This document shows, piece after piece, positions 52,685-62,262 of a DNA stretch of 64,000 nt; within the stretch, counting starts at the first letter, position 1; the number at the start of each line of letters is the position of its first letter. The stretch covers positions 59,900 through 123,899 of the forward strand of contig CACGAU010000004.1 of the NCBI GenBank assembly GCA_902571135.1, given 5' to 3'. The notes beneath the pieces are model-generated. The model searched no databases and was not told the origin of the DNA. It worked only from the letters and a program-made list of their open reading frames with translations. The translations under genes and the position numbers were made by a program. Source of the DNA: an uncultured Pelagibacteraceae bacterium (GTDB taxonomy: Bacteria; Pseudomonadota; Alphaproteobacteria; Pelagibacterales; Pelagibacteraceae).

Positions 52685-52751
52685 TTATACATTCTTTTCC
52701 CCAGTAATAATTTATAATTTGATTTAATCGATTTTCATGTAAGTTAATTTC

Positions 52752-54170
52752 ATGGAAAACAACTTAAGTGTAGTTAAAGATCAATTTAAAGAATTACCAA
52801 ATAACATCGAAGCAGAACAAGCTGTTATAGGATCTATTCTTGTGAGTAATGATATTTTTGATGAAATAAATACAATAATTTCTAGTATTAATTTTTATGA
52901 TCCAATGCATCAAAAAATATTTGAAGCTATAGAAAGTCTTATCTACAAAGGAATGTTAGCTAACCCAATAACTTTAAAAAATTATTTTGAAGATGAAAAA
53001 GATGATCTAAATGTTCCAGAATATTTGGTAAAAATCACGAAGTTTTCTACATCAGTTAGACAAGCAATAGAATACTCAAAAATAATTTACGATATGTTTG
53101 TAAGAAGAGAATTAATAAAGATTTCTGAACAAACTATTGATAGTGCAAAATTAAATGATCTAGATACTAACGGACAATCTATAATCGAAAGTTCTGAGAG
53201 ATTATTATTTGATTTAGCTGAAAAAGGTTCTTTCAATTCTTCTTTAGTAAAATTTGATGAAGCAATGAAACAAACAATTGAAATGGCTTCGGCTGCCTAT
53301 AAGAATGAGGAGGGAATCGTTGGTGTTCCAACTGGTTTAAGAGATTTGGATGATAAGCTTGGTGGTTTACATCAATCAGATTTAATTATTATTGCTGGTC
53401 GACCATCAATGGGTAAAACCTCACTTGCAACAAATATTGCATTTAATGCTGCTCAAAAACTACAAGAGAGTGGTAAGAAATCATCTGTAGCTTTCTTTTC
53501 ACTTGAAATGTCTTCAGAACAATTATCTACAAGAATTATATCTGAACAAGCTAGAATTAGCTCTAATGATATTAGAAGAGGAAGAATATCTGACGATCAG
53601 TTTGATAAGTTTTTAGAAACATCAAAAAATATCTCTGAGCTACCTCTTTATATTGACGAAACTCCAGCAATAAGTATTGCTGCTTTGAGTAATAGAGCAA
53701 GACGAATTAAAAGACTTTTTGGTCTTGATATGATAGTGGTTGATTATATCCAGCTGATGAGAGGAACTACATTCAATAAAGATGGAAGGGTTCAAGAAAT
53801 TTCACAAATTACTCAAGGACTTAAGGCAATAGCCAAAGAACTCTCTGTTCCTGTGGTTGCTCTTTCGCAGCTGTCTCGACAAGTAGAACAAAGAGATGAT
53901 CATAAACCACAATTAGCAGACCTAAGAGAATCTGGATCTATTGAACAAGATGCCGATGTTGTAATGTTTGTTTATAGAGAAGGATATTATTTGCAAAGAA
54001 AAGAGCCAAGAGAAGCAACAGTTGAGCACGCTGAATGGCAAGCAAAAATGAATGAGGTTGCTCATTTGGCGCAAATTATTATCGGAAAACAAAGACATGG
54101 TCCTATTGGTAATGTAACTCTTGAATTTGAAGAAAGATTTACAAAATTTAAGGATACTCAATTAAGTTAA
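52752..54170 (+). CDS. dnaB: Replicative DNA helicase
   Basis: DnaB unwinds the replication fork as a hexamer. The 472-residue protein has an N-terminal primase-binding domain (PNNIEAEQAVIGSIL), a linker, and a RecA-fold with Walker A AGRPSMGKTSLA, Walker B in DMIVVDYIQLM, and the QLSRQVEQRDDHKPQLADLRESGSIEQDADVVMFVYR block. No intein is present and the length is standard. A TATAAT at 52713-52718 might be a weak separate -10, without a clear -35. Confidence 0.96.
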   Translation: MENNLSVVKDQFKELPNNIEAEQAVIGSILVSNDIFDEINTIISSINFYDPMHQKIFEAIESLIYKGMLANPITLKNYFEDEKDDLNVPEYLVKITKFSTSVRQAIEYSKIIYDMFVRRELIKISEQTIDSAKLNDLDTNGQSIIESSERLLFDLAEKGSFNSSLVKFDEAMKQTIEMASAAYKNEEGIVGVPTGLRDLDDKLGGLHQSDLIIIAGRPSMGKTSLATNIAFNAAQKLQESGKKSSVAFFSLEMSSEQLSTRIISEQARISSNDIRRGRISDDQFDKFLETSKNISELPLYIDETPAISIAALSNRARRIKRLFGLDMIVVDYIQLMRGTTFNKDGRVQEISQITQGLKAIAKELSVPVVALSQLSRQVEQRDDHKPQLADLRESGSIEQDADVVMFVYREGYYLQRKEPREATVEHAEWQAKMNEVAHLAQIIIGKQRHGPIGNVTLEFEERFTKFKDTQLS

Positions 54171-54191
54171 ATTCCAATATAAAGAGCTTGA

Positions 54192-56579
54192 ATGTTAGCT
54201 CATTTTTATCAAAACGTTATCCTCAAAAATCCAAAAGCAATATTTGTATTGTTAATTATTGCTATTTTAAGTTTTGGATACTATTCAAAAAATTTTAGGC
54301 TAGATGCTTCATCAGAAACCCTATTAATAGAAGGTGATCCAGATTTAGCTTACTTGAAAGAAGTCTCTGAAAGATATGGATCTAAAGAATTTTTAATACT
54401 TACTTATACACCTAATGAGGGAATGGTAACTGACTCTTCAATTAACAATTTATTAAGTTTAAAATATAAAATTCAAAGTCTCAGCTGGGTCCATAGTGTG
54501 ATTACATTATTAGACATACCACTTTTAAATAATTCGGATGCTCCTCTTCAAGAAAGACTTGAAAGCTTCAAAACCTTAAAAGATGAAGATGTTGATAGAG
54601 ATCGAGGTTTTAAGGAAATTTTAAATAGTCCTGTTTTTAGGAATTTTGTCATTAGTGAAGACGGTAAAACTAGTGGGATTATTGTTAATATTAAACAGTC
54701 TCAAAAATTAGAAAATATATCAAAAGAAGAAGTTGAGCTTATTAAAGATCAAATCAAAAAACAAAACCATAAGAATATTTTAGAAATTAGACAAGTTATT
54801 GAAAGTTATAGTGATGTTGGAAAGATTTATCTAGGAGGAATACCAATGATTGCTGATGATATGATGACTTTTATCAAAAGCGATATAATAGTTTTTGGTT
54901 TAGGAGTTTTGTTATTTATAATTGCTACTTTATGGATTGTTTTTAGAAATCTTCTTTGGATTATAGTTCCTATAAGTAGTTGTTTTTTTTCTGTGATAAT
55001 TATGATGGGATTACTTGGATTGTTAGGGTGGAAAGTTACAGTCATCTCATCAAATTTCATTGCACTGATGTTAATTTTAACAATGGCAATGAATATTCAT
55101 ATGAGTACTAGATTTCTTCAGCTTAAAAAAGATTTTCCATCAAAAAATAATTTTGAAATTATTTCCTTAACAACTTCAAAAATGTTTTGGCCGATTCTTT
55201 ATACTGTTCTCACAACAATTTTCGCATTCTTATCTTTAATTTTTAGTGAAATAAAACCTATTATTGATTTTGGTTGGATGATGACTTTTGGTTTAATTAC
55301 ATCATTTATAATTACATTTACTCTTCTACCTACCCTTTTAAACTTTGCTCCCACAAACAATATTTCGGTTAAAAAAGAACAGAAATCTAAAATAACAAAT
55401 TTACTTAGTTTAATTTCTATAAATAATAAAAACTCAATCTTCTTGGTAAGTGGAATAGTTATAATATTCAGTATTATTGGAATAAGTAAGCTTGAAGTTG
55501 AAAATAGTTTTATAAATTACTTTGATAAGAATACTGAAATTTATAAAGGTATGAAACTTATAGATGAAGAACTAGGTGGAACCACTCCTTTAGAAATTAT
55601 TATAAAATTTCCTACGAAAGAAAAGGTCAAAAAATCTGAAGAAGATGATGAATTTGATGATTGGGGCGATGAAGAAGATACTAATGATGAAAAATACTGG
55701 TTTACCAAAGATAAAATTGATTTAATCACATCTGTTCATAATTACTTAGATAGTTTACCTGAAATTGGTAAAGTTTTATCTTTTTCATCAATTATTGAAG
55801 TTGCTACTCAATTAAACAACAATAAACCTTTAGGAACTTTAGAAATGGGCGTGCTTTACTCTAAAATTCCTGAGAGTATTAAAACTGAAATAATTGATCC
55901 CTATCTTTCAATTAAAGATAATGAAGCTCGAATTAGTTTAAGAATTATAGACTCGCAGGAAGATTTAAGAAGAAATGATTTAATTAACAAAATCAATTTT
56001 GATCTAAAAGATAAATTTGGTTTAGAAGAGAAAGATTACAAATTAGCAGGTGTATTAATATTATTTAATAACTTATTACAAAGCCTGTTTAAATCTCAAA
56101 TTTTAACATTAGGATTGGTTATGATTGGAATATTTTCAATGTTTATAATCTTATTTAGAAATATCAAACTTTCATTGATTGGTGTTGTTCCAAACTTTAT
56201 TGCTGCTTTTTTTATACTAGGAATAATTGGATTGTTAGGAATACCTTTGGACATGATGACGATAACAATTGCAGCAATTACAATTGGAATTGCTGTAGAT
56301 AATAGCATTCACTATATTTATAGATTTAAAGAAGAGTTTAATAAAATAAAGGATTACAACAAAACATTAAAAACGTGTCATTCAACTGTTGGTGTTGCTA
56401 TACTAAACACTTCAATTACGATTGTTTTTGGATTTTCAATTTTGGTGTTATCAAAATTTATACCAACAATTTATTTTGGGATATTTACTGGACTGGCTAT
56501 GTTGTTGGCTATGATTTCAGTACTGACTCTGCTTCCTGCATTAATCTTAATAATTAAACCTTTTGGCAAATCATCTTAA
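54192..56579 (+). CDS. RND/MMPL-family exporter with acidic periplasmic insert
   Basis: A 795-residue resistance-nodulation-division-type membrane protein of the MMPL group: an N-terminal segment, a large periplasmic loop, five segments around 230-385, a second loop, and five more segments around 630-790. Conserved Asp/Ser/His positions in AITIGIAVDNSIHYIYRF are the proton-relay part. Relatives carry hopanoids or lipids, but most are unassigned. The second periplasmic loop contains a strongly acidic, Trp-containing insert at 480-503 (EEDDEFDDWGDEED). It abuts dnaB upstream and is directly followed by cvpA. Substrate is unknown. Confidence 0.84.
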   Translation: MLAHFYQNVILKNPKAIFVLLIIAILSFGYYSKNFRLDASSETLLIEGDPDLAYLKEVSERYGSKEFLILTYTPNEGMVTDSSINNLLSLKYKIQSLSWVHSVITLLDIPLLNNSDAPLQERLESFKTLKDEDVDRDRGFKEILNSPVFRNFVISEDGKTSGIIVNIKQSQKLENISKEEVELIKDQIKKQNHKNILEIRQVIESYSDVGKIYLGGIPMIADDMMTFIKSDIIVFGLGVLLFIIATLWIVFRNLLWIIVPISSCFFSVIIMMGLLGLLGWKVTVISSNFIALMLILTMAMNIHMSTRFLQLKKDFPSKNNFEIISLTTSKMFWPILYTVLTTIFAFLSLIFSEIKPIIDFGWMMTFGLITSFIITFTLLPTLLNFAPTNNISVKKEQKSKITNLLSLISINNKNSIFLVSGIVIIFSIIGISKLEVENSFINYFDKNTEIYKGMKLIDEELGGTTPLEIIIKFPTKEKVKKSEEDDEFDDWGDEEDTNDEKYWFTKDKIDLITSVHNYLDSLPEIGKVLSFSSIIEVATQLNNNKPLGTLEMGVLYSKIPESIKTEIIDPYLSIKDNEARISLRIIDSQEDLRRNDLINKINFDLKDKFGLEEKDYKLAGVLILFNNLLQSLFKSQILTLGLVMIGIFSMFIILFRNIKLSLIGVVPNFIAAFFILGIIGLLGIPLDMMTITIAAITIGIAVDNSIHYIYRFKEEFNKIKDYNKTLKTCHSTVGVAILNTSITIVFGFSILVLSKFIPTIYFGIFTGLAMLLAMISVLTLLPALILIIKPFGKSS

Positions 56580-57124
56580 TGTTAGAAATCATAAAAGATT
56601 TATATAAAGCCATATCGATAATTGATTTAATTTATCTAATTTTAACAATCCTTTCTTTGATTAATTGTTATAAAAAGGGTTTTATTTTAAGTGTTCTTTC
56701 AATGGCTAAATGGTTAATTACATACATAATTACATTAATTGTATTTCCAAAAATCAAACCATTAGTTCAACATATAATTGATAATCAGTTTGTGCTTGAT
56801 GTAAGTTTGGGGATAATAATATTTATAATTATTTTATTTTTAGTAAATTTTATCAATAAAATAATTAGTAAAGTTTTTGTTTATGCAGGTATGGGTGGCT
56901 TAGATGTAACTTTAGGATTCTTTTTTGGCTTTATAAGAGCTTACATTATATCAGTTTGTATTTTTTCAGGTGTTCATATCGTTTATAATTATGATAAATG
57001 GCCAATAAATTTTGGCAAATCATACGTCTTTCCATATTTAGAAAAAGGTAGTAGTTATCTGATAAAAGAATTTCCTAATGAAAAAACATATCAAGATTCT
57101 AAAAAAAAAATTAAAGAACTATAA
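56579..57124 (+). CDS. cvpA: CvpA-family membrane protein
   Basis: A 181-residue protein with four hydrophobic segments, matching the CvpA (colicin V production) family. The YLILTILSLINCYKKGFILSVLSMAKW start and GGLDVTLGFFFGFIRAY near residue 107 are the two conserved parts. CvpA is often directly upstream of purF, as here, where it overlaps purF by 47 bases. It is linked to envelope integrity in enteric bacteria. The overlap suggests translational coupling. The last residues (KTYQDSKKKIKEL) share DNA with the purF leader. Confidence 0.88.
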   Translation: MLEIIKDLYKAISIIDLIYLILTILSLINCYKKGFILSVLSMAKWLITYIITLIVFPKIKPLVQHIIDNQFVLDVSLGIIIFIIILFLVNFINKIISKVFVYAGMGGLDVTLGFFFGFIRAYIISVCIFSGVHIVYNYDKWPINFGKSYVFPYLEKGSSYLIKEFPNEKTYQDSKKKIKEL

Positions 57125-58559
57125 TCCAAGACTTAAGGAGGAATGTGGAGTTTTTGGTATTAGCAATGCAAAAGATGCCTCAGCTTTAACTGCTCTAGGG
57201 CTTCATGCTCTTCAACATAGAGGTCAGGAAGGTTGTGGAATAGTTACTTTTGATGGAAAAAAGTATTATTCGGAAAAAAGATTTGGCTTAGTTGGAGATA
57301 ATTTCAACAAAGAAAAAGTGCTTAACAATCTTAAGGGAAATTATGCAATTGGACATAACAGATACAGTACGACTGGAAACAATATATTAAGAAACATACA
57401 GCCTTTTTTTGCTGATACCAATGCAGGTGGAATTGGAGTTGCACATAATGGAAATCTTACTAATTCAATAGCTTTGAGAAAAAAACTAGTTGAAGATGGA
57501 GCTATATTTTACACTACCTCAGACACTGAAACGATTGTTCAATTAATTGCTAAATCAAAGAGACCGAAAACAATTGATAAAGTAATTGACGCAATTTTTC
57601 AAATTCAAGGTGGCTATGCATTAGTGATGTTAACTCAAAACTCTTTAATTGGAGTTAGAGATCCTTACGGAATTAGACCACTGGTAATTGGTAAGCTTGG
57701 CAATAGTTATGTCTTAGCATCTGAAACTTGTGCCTTTGATATAATTGGTGCAAAGTTTGTAAGAGAAGTTGAAAATGGCGAGATAGTTTTAATTGAGAAC
57801 AATGAATTGAAAAGTATAAAGCCTTTCCCTGCTAAAAAAGTTAGGCCTTGTGTTTTTGAGTATATTTATTTTTCAAGACCAGACAGTCTGATTGGAGGAA
57901 AAACAGCATATGAGCATAGAAAAAACATCGGCAGAGAGCTTGCAAAAGAAAATGATACTGATGCCGATATAGTGGTTCCAGTACCAGACTCTGGAAATGC
58001 TGCTGCTATGGGTTTTGCTCAAGAATTAAAAATGAACTTTGAACATGGATTAATTAGAAATCATTATGTTGGAAGAACCTTCATTGAACCAAGCCAAAAA
58101 ATTAGAAGCTTGGGTGTTAAATTAAAATTAAATGCTAATCAAACAACAATAAAAAATAAAAAAATTATTCTAATTGATGACTCTCTTGTTCGGGGAACAA
58201 CATCTTATAAAATTGTTAAAATGCTTTATGACGCTGGTGCAAAAGAAGTTCATGTTAAAATTGCGTGCCCTGAAATAAGATACCCAGATTTCTACGGTGT
58301 AGATACACCTACAAAAAAAGAATTGTTAGCAGCAAATAAAACAAATGATGAAATTTGTGAATATATTGGAGCTAAATCTTTAAGATTTTTATCAATAGAA
58401 GGATTGTATAGAGCAATTGGTTTTGAAAAAAGAAACGAAACATATCCACAATTAACAGATCATTATTTCACAGGCGAATATCCTGTTAAATTAGTAGATG
58501 AATTAGGCGATAATAAAATAACTCAGTTATCTTTACTAAGTACTGGATCAAATAATTAA
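57078..58559 (+). CDS. purF: Amidophosphoribosyltransferase
   Basis: PurF commits phosphoribosyl pyrophosphate to purine synthesis by adding an amide nitrogen. The 493-residue product has an N-terminal leader of 22 residues that must be removed to expose the catalytic Cys23 (CGVFGIS), as in other propeptide-bearing enzymes. Glutaminase sites (LHALQHRGQEGCGI, GHNRYSTTG, SDTETI) and the PRPP loop IILIDDSLVRGTTS are intact. The Lys-rich leader is the overlap region with cvpA. It is followed four bases later by the HD-domain gene. Confidence 0.95.
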   Translation: MKKHIKILKKKLKNYNPRLKEECGVFGISNAKDASALTALGLHALQHRGQEGCGIVTFDGKKYYSEKRFGLVGDNFNKEKVLNNLKGNYAIGHNRYSTTGNNILRNIQPFFADTNAGGIGVAHNGNLTNSIALRKKLVEDGAIFYTTSDTETIVQLIAKSKRPKTIDKVIDAIFQIQGGYALVMLTQNSLIGVRDPYGIRPLVIGKLGNSYVLASETCAFDIIGAKFVREVENGEIVLIENNELKSIKPFPAKKVRPCVFEYIYFSRPDSLIGGKTAYEHRKNIGRELAKENDTDADIVVPVPDSGNAAAMGFAQELKMNFEHGLIRNHYVGRTFIEPSQKIRSLGVKLKLNANQTTIKNKKIILIDDSLVRGTTSYKIVKMLYDAGAKEVHVKIACPEIRYPDFYGVDTPTKKELLAANKTNDEICEYIGAKSLRFLSIEGLYRAIGFEKRNETYPQLTDHYFTGEYPVKLVDELGDNKITQLSLLSTGSNN

Positions 58560-58562
58560 GTT

Positions 58563-59120
58563 ATGAAAACAGTTAATTTTACTGAAATGAAAAATGGAAC
58601 TAAGGAAGATTATGAGCTTCTTGAAAAATTTGAGAAAAACTTTGAAAGACAAACAGCTGAAAGAGTTTTAAATTATTTATCTAAACAAACTACTACTTTA
58701 GAGGGTTACAAAATCACTAGACTAGAGCATTCATTACAAGCTGCAACAAGAGCTTTTAAAAATAAAGAAAGTGATGAAATGGTTGTTGCAACTTTACTAC
58801 ATGACATTGGGGATGATCTAGCACCAATGAATCATTCTCAATATGCCGCATCTATATTAAGACCTTATGTTTCAGAAAGAACTTATTGGATTGTTCTACA
58901 CCATGGCCTTTTTCAAACTTACTACAGCGCTCATCATTTAGGTGGTGACAGAAATGCAAGAGATAAATTTAAAGATCACAAGTATTATCAAGACACTATA
59001 GATTTTTGTGAAAAATATGACCAATGCTCTTTTGACCCTGATTACAAAAGTATGACTTTGGATGATTTTAAGCCATTAGTTAAAAAAATATTCGCAAAAG
59101 AGCCTTATTATTATCTTTAA
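58563..59120 (+). CDS. HD-domain protein, possibly of the mixed-valent diiron oxygenase subgroup
   Basis: A 185-residue soluble protein with an HD fold: His56 in RLEHSLQAATRA, His80-Asp81 in LLHDIGDD, then His91, His113 and His114 (VLHHGLFQ) and a late aspartate cluster (Asp153, Asp158 or Asp160 in KYDQCSFDPDY). Extra histidines after the HD pair resemble the six-ligand set of PhnZ/TmpB and inositol oxygenase rather than a plain phosphohydrolase. PhnZ-like enzymes cleave carbon-phosphorus bonds. The spacing (His80 to His91) is not the same as in PhnZ, so this is only suggestive. It lies between purF and gshA, which does not suggest phosphonates. Ordinary annotation would be 'HD domain-containing protein'. 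Confidence 0.7.
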   Translation: MKTVNFTEMKNGTKEDYELLEKFEKNFERQTAERVLNYLSKQTTTLEGYKITRLEHSLQAATRAFKNKESDEMVVATLLHDIGDDLAPMNHSQYAASILRPYVSERTYWIVLHHGLFQTYYSAHHLGGDRNARDKFKDHKYYQDTIDFCEKYDQCSFDPDYKSMTLDDFKPLVKKIFAKEPYYYL

Positions 59121-59149
59121 ATTTAGGTATAAATCACTACTTACAGCGC

Positions 59150-60445
59150 ATGATTGATTCAAAAGAGAAAATTATAAATTATTTTAAATCAGGTATTAAA
59201 GAACCCAAAAATTTCAAAATTGGGATCGAGCATGAAAAGTTTTTATTTAATAATTCGAACAATAAAAGGATTAATTATTCAAAAATAAAAGAAATGTTTA
59301 CAGCCTTGCTTGAATTTGGCTGGAATCCAGTTTTTGAAAAGGAAAATATCATTGCTCTTAATAAAGGTGGTAAAAATATAACTCTTGAACCAGGCAATCA
59401 AATAGAATTATCAGGAGATAAATTAAATCATATGCACGAAGCTTGTGCGGAGTCACAAGACTATTTGTTTGAATTAAAACAAGTTACAAAAAAATTAGAT
59501 ATAAAAATTGTTAGTGCAGGATTCGATCCAATATCTAAATTAAATGAAATCCCAAATAATCCTAAACAAAGATATGAATTGATGACTAAGGATATGCCTT
59601 TAGGTGGTGAACTTAGTTTAGATATGATGTATCGAACATGTGGCACACAATTAAATATAGATTATAGTTCAGAAGAAGATTTTATTAAAAAGTTTAGGGT
59701 AGCAAACTCAATAGTACCCATTGCAATTGCTTTGTTTGCGAATTCCTCAATTGTGGAGAAAAAAAATAGCAACTATTTATCTTATAGATCTAAAGTATGG
59801 CAAAGTACTTCCAGAGGTGGATTGCCCAAATTATTTTTTAAAAATATGAATTTTGAAAAATATGCAGATTTTGTAATTAATTTTCCTATATTATTTATAC
59901 AAAATAAAGATCAGTATATTTCAGGAAGGAAATATACTTTTAAAGATTTTATGGAAGGAAAAATCCAAGAAATTGGAAATAGACTTCCAACTGAAGCAGA
60001 TTTAACAACTCACTTAAGTACAATATTTACTGAAAATAGAGTTAAGAAATATATTGAATTAAGATCGATGGATACTTGTGGTTGGGATTGTTTATGTGCA
60101 GGACCAGCTTTCAATATAGGCATGCTTTATGGAAATTTAGATGAAGTTTATGAACTAATTTCAACATGGGAGATCGATAAGATAATTAACGCTTATCTAG
60201 AGGCGCCACAAAAGGGATTTAATACTCAATTAATGGGTAAAGATCTTCTTTATTGGTCATCTACACTTTTAGATCTTTCAAGAAAAGGTTTAGAGAAAAG
60301 AGATGTTTTAAGTAAAAAAGGTAATAACGAGACTGTATTCCTAAACCATCTACAAAAAGTAATTGATAATAAGACAACAAACGCAGATCATATGATTAGT
60401 AAATTTTCAAAAAACGAAAATTTAGACGAATTGTATGATAAATAA
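59150..60445 (+). CDS. gshA: Glutamate-cysteine ligase, alphaproteobacterial/plant type
   Basis: GshA joins glutamate and cysteine, the first step of glutathione synthesis. The 431-residue enzyme has FKIGIEHEKFLF near the N-terminus, QIELSGDKLNHMHEACAE, CGTQLNIDYSSEEDF, and a C-terminal ELRSMDTCGWDCLCAGPAF block, all characteristic of the plant/alphaproteobacterial family rather than enteric GshA. Complete. Ribosome site weak. It overlaps gshB by 11 bases, so both enzymes are coupled. Confidence 0.92.
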   Translation: MIDSKEKIINYFKSGIKEPKNFKIGIEHEKFLFNNSNNKRINYSKIKEMFTALLEFGWNPVFEKENIIALNKGGKNITLEPGNQIELSGDKLNHMHEACAESQDYLFELKQVTKKLDIKIVSAGFDPISKLNEIPNNPKQRYELMTKDMPLGGELSLDMMYRTCGTQLNIDYSSEEDFIKKFRVANSIVPIAIALFANSSIVEKKNSNYLSYRSKVWQSTSRGGLPKLFFKNMNFEKYADFVINFPILFIQNKDQYISGRKYTFKDFMEGKIQEIGNRLPTEADLTTHLSTIFTENRVKKYIELRSMDTCGWDCLCAGPAFNIGMLYGNLDEVYELISTWEIDKIINAYLEAPQKGFNTQLMGKDLLYWSSTLLDLSRKGLEKRDVLSKKGNNETVFLNHLQKVIDNKTTNADHMISKFSKNENLDELYDK

Positions 60446-61361
60446 AATTGTTGCTGTTCAAGGAAACCATCCTTCTAAACTAAATCCTTTAACGGATACA
60501 AGTGTTTTTTTAGCAAACGAAATTCAGAACAAAAAATATAAAATTTTCTATTACAATCCAAAAGACTTATCGGTTGTTAATTCGAAAGTTATAGCTAAAG
60601 GTTTTTTTATTAAATTTAACTATAGCAATAAAAAATTTTATAAAATCATAAAAAAGCAAAATCTAGACTTAACAAAATGTAAATTTATTCTTATCCGCCA
60701 AGATCCACCCTTTAATCTTGAGTATATTTCAACAACATACATTTTGGATGCAATAAAGACTAAAGTTAAAATAATTAACAACCCTACCTCTGTAAGGAAT
60801 ATTTCTGAAAAATTGTATTCATCTAAATATCAAAAATACATGCCGGCTACTATTTTTACTCAAAATATGGATGAAATAAAAAAATTTTTCAAAAAGAACA
60901 AAAAAGTCATTTTAAAACCCATCCATAGTTTCAGTGGAAATGATATTCATTTACTAACTAAATTTAATTCAAAATTAGTTAATAAATTTATAAAAAAACA
61001 CGATCATATTATGTGCCAAAAATTTCTTCCTAAAATAAGTAAAGGAGACAAAAGAGTTTTTATTATTAATGGGAAAGTATGTGGTGCAATTTCAAGAGTT
61101 CCAAAGAAAGGTTCAATTTTAAGTAATTTGAGTAAAGGAGCAAAACCAACTAATATAAAATTAACAAGTAAAGAAATTAAAATTTCAAAATTAATTGCAA
61201 AAGATTTAAAAAAAGAAAATATTTTTTTTGCAGGCATTGATTTTATTGATCAAAAACTCAATGGAGATATTAATGTTACCTCTCCAACTGGACTTAAAAC
61301 ACTTTATGATCTATCAGGAAGAAATTTAGCTAAAACTTTTTGGAAAGAGCTTAAAGCATGA
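60435..61361 (+). CDS. gshB: Glutathione synthetase
   Basis: GshB adds glycine to gamma-glutamylcysteine. The 308-residue ATP-grasp enzyme opens KIVAVQGNHPSKLNPLTDTS, then has CKFILIRQDPPFNLEY, ILKPIHSFSGNDIHLL and GDKRVFIINGKVCGAISRVPKKG, and ends in INVTSPTGLKTLYDLSGRN. Matches the proteobacterial family, at standard length. The last four bases overlap the EamA permease start (ATGA). Confidence 0.92.
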   Translation: MINKIVAVQGNHPSKLNPLTDTSVFLANEIQNKKYKIFYYNPKDLSVVNSKVIAKGFFIKFNYSNKKFYKIIKKQNLDLTKCKFILIRQDPPFNLEYISTTYILDAIKTKVKIINNPTSVRNISEKLYSSKYQKYMPATIFTQNMDEIKKFFKKNKKVILKPIHSFSGNDIHLLTKFNSKLVNKFIKKHDHIMCQKFLPKISKGDKRVFIINGKVCGAISRVPKKGSILSNLSKGAKPTNIKLTSKEIKISKLIAKDLKKENIFFAGIDFIDQKLNGDINVTSPTGLKTLYDLSGRNLAKTFWKELKA

Positions 61362-62233
61362 ACAATTTAACCAATCAGCAAAAAGGTTCATTGATGGCTT
61401 TTATAGGAGTTATGTTTATAACTCCAGATTCTTTACTAATTAGATTATCAAATATTGATACTTGGGGGATGCTTTTTTACCGAGGAGCAATACCATTTGT
61501 GGTGGTTTTAGTTGGTCTTCTTTTATTTTATAAAAATAATTTCTTAAAAGCTTTGTTTAAAATTGGTTACCCAGGGATTTTTTATGTAATTAGTTTTTCT
61601 ATTTGTAATATTACTTTTATTATTTCAATTCAAAATACTAATGTAGCAAACACTTTATTGATGGTAGCTCTTGCACCAATGCTCTCAGCAATCTTAGGGG
61701 CTATTTTCTTAAAAGAAAAACCAGATAATAAAACTTGGGTCGCTATAATAATTACCTTCATTGCTTGTGTTTATATTTTTTACGACTCTTTAAGTCTTGG
61801 CAATTTTTATGGAGATATGTTTGGTTTAATCACTTCTTTTGGATTAGCTTGTAATGCTAACATTGCGAGATACGCTAAAACTATTGATTTAGTTCCTGCT
61901 GCTGTAATTGGAAAATCGTGCGTTGCTATATTTGCTTTTTTCTTTGTTAAAGACTTTGCATTAGTTGGAAATGATCTTTTTTATATACCTTTGATGTGTG
62001 TAATGTGTGTAGCCATACCATTTGTTTTAGTCACCATAGCACCAAGATTTATAACTGCAGCTGAAGTTAATCTATTTTTCCTATTAGAAACTATCCTTGG
62101 ACCGATATGGGTTTGGATGGTTATTAAAGAACAGCCCTCTAACGAGACTATCTATGGAGGTATCGTTATCATTATTACGATAGCAATTCATTCTTTACTG
62201 GCCATAAAAAAAACACAAACCAAAACTACGTAG
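61358..62233 (+). CDS. EamA-family (DMT superfamily) permease in the glutathione operon
   Basis: A 291-residue membrane protein with ten hydrophobic segments in two EamA repeats (about 7-135 and 148-280). It starts within the gshB stop (ATGA overlap), so it is almost certainly made with GshA and GshB. The substrate might therefore be a thiol, gamma-glutamylcysteine or cysteine itself, but this is only a guess from position. The sequence is different from the other EamA gene at 9221. Length is standard. Confidence 0.86.
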   Translation: MNNLTNQQKGSLMAFIGVMFITPDSLLIRLSNIDTWGMLFYRGAIPFVVVLVGLLLFYKNNFLKALFKIGYPGIFYVISFSICNITFIISIQNTNVANTLLMVALAPMLSAILGAIFLKEKPDNKTWVAIIITFIACVYIFYDSLSLGNFYGDMFGLITSFGLACNANIARYAKTIDLVPAAVIGKSCVAIFAFFFVKDFALVGNDLFYIPLMCVMCVAIPFVLVTIAPRFITAAEVNLFFLLETILGPIWVWMVIKEQPSNETIYGGIVIIITIAIHSLLAIKKTQTKTT

Positions 62234-62262
62234 CCAGAAAATATTAAACTTAAAAACTAAAT

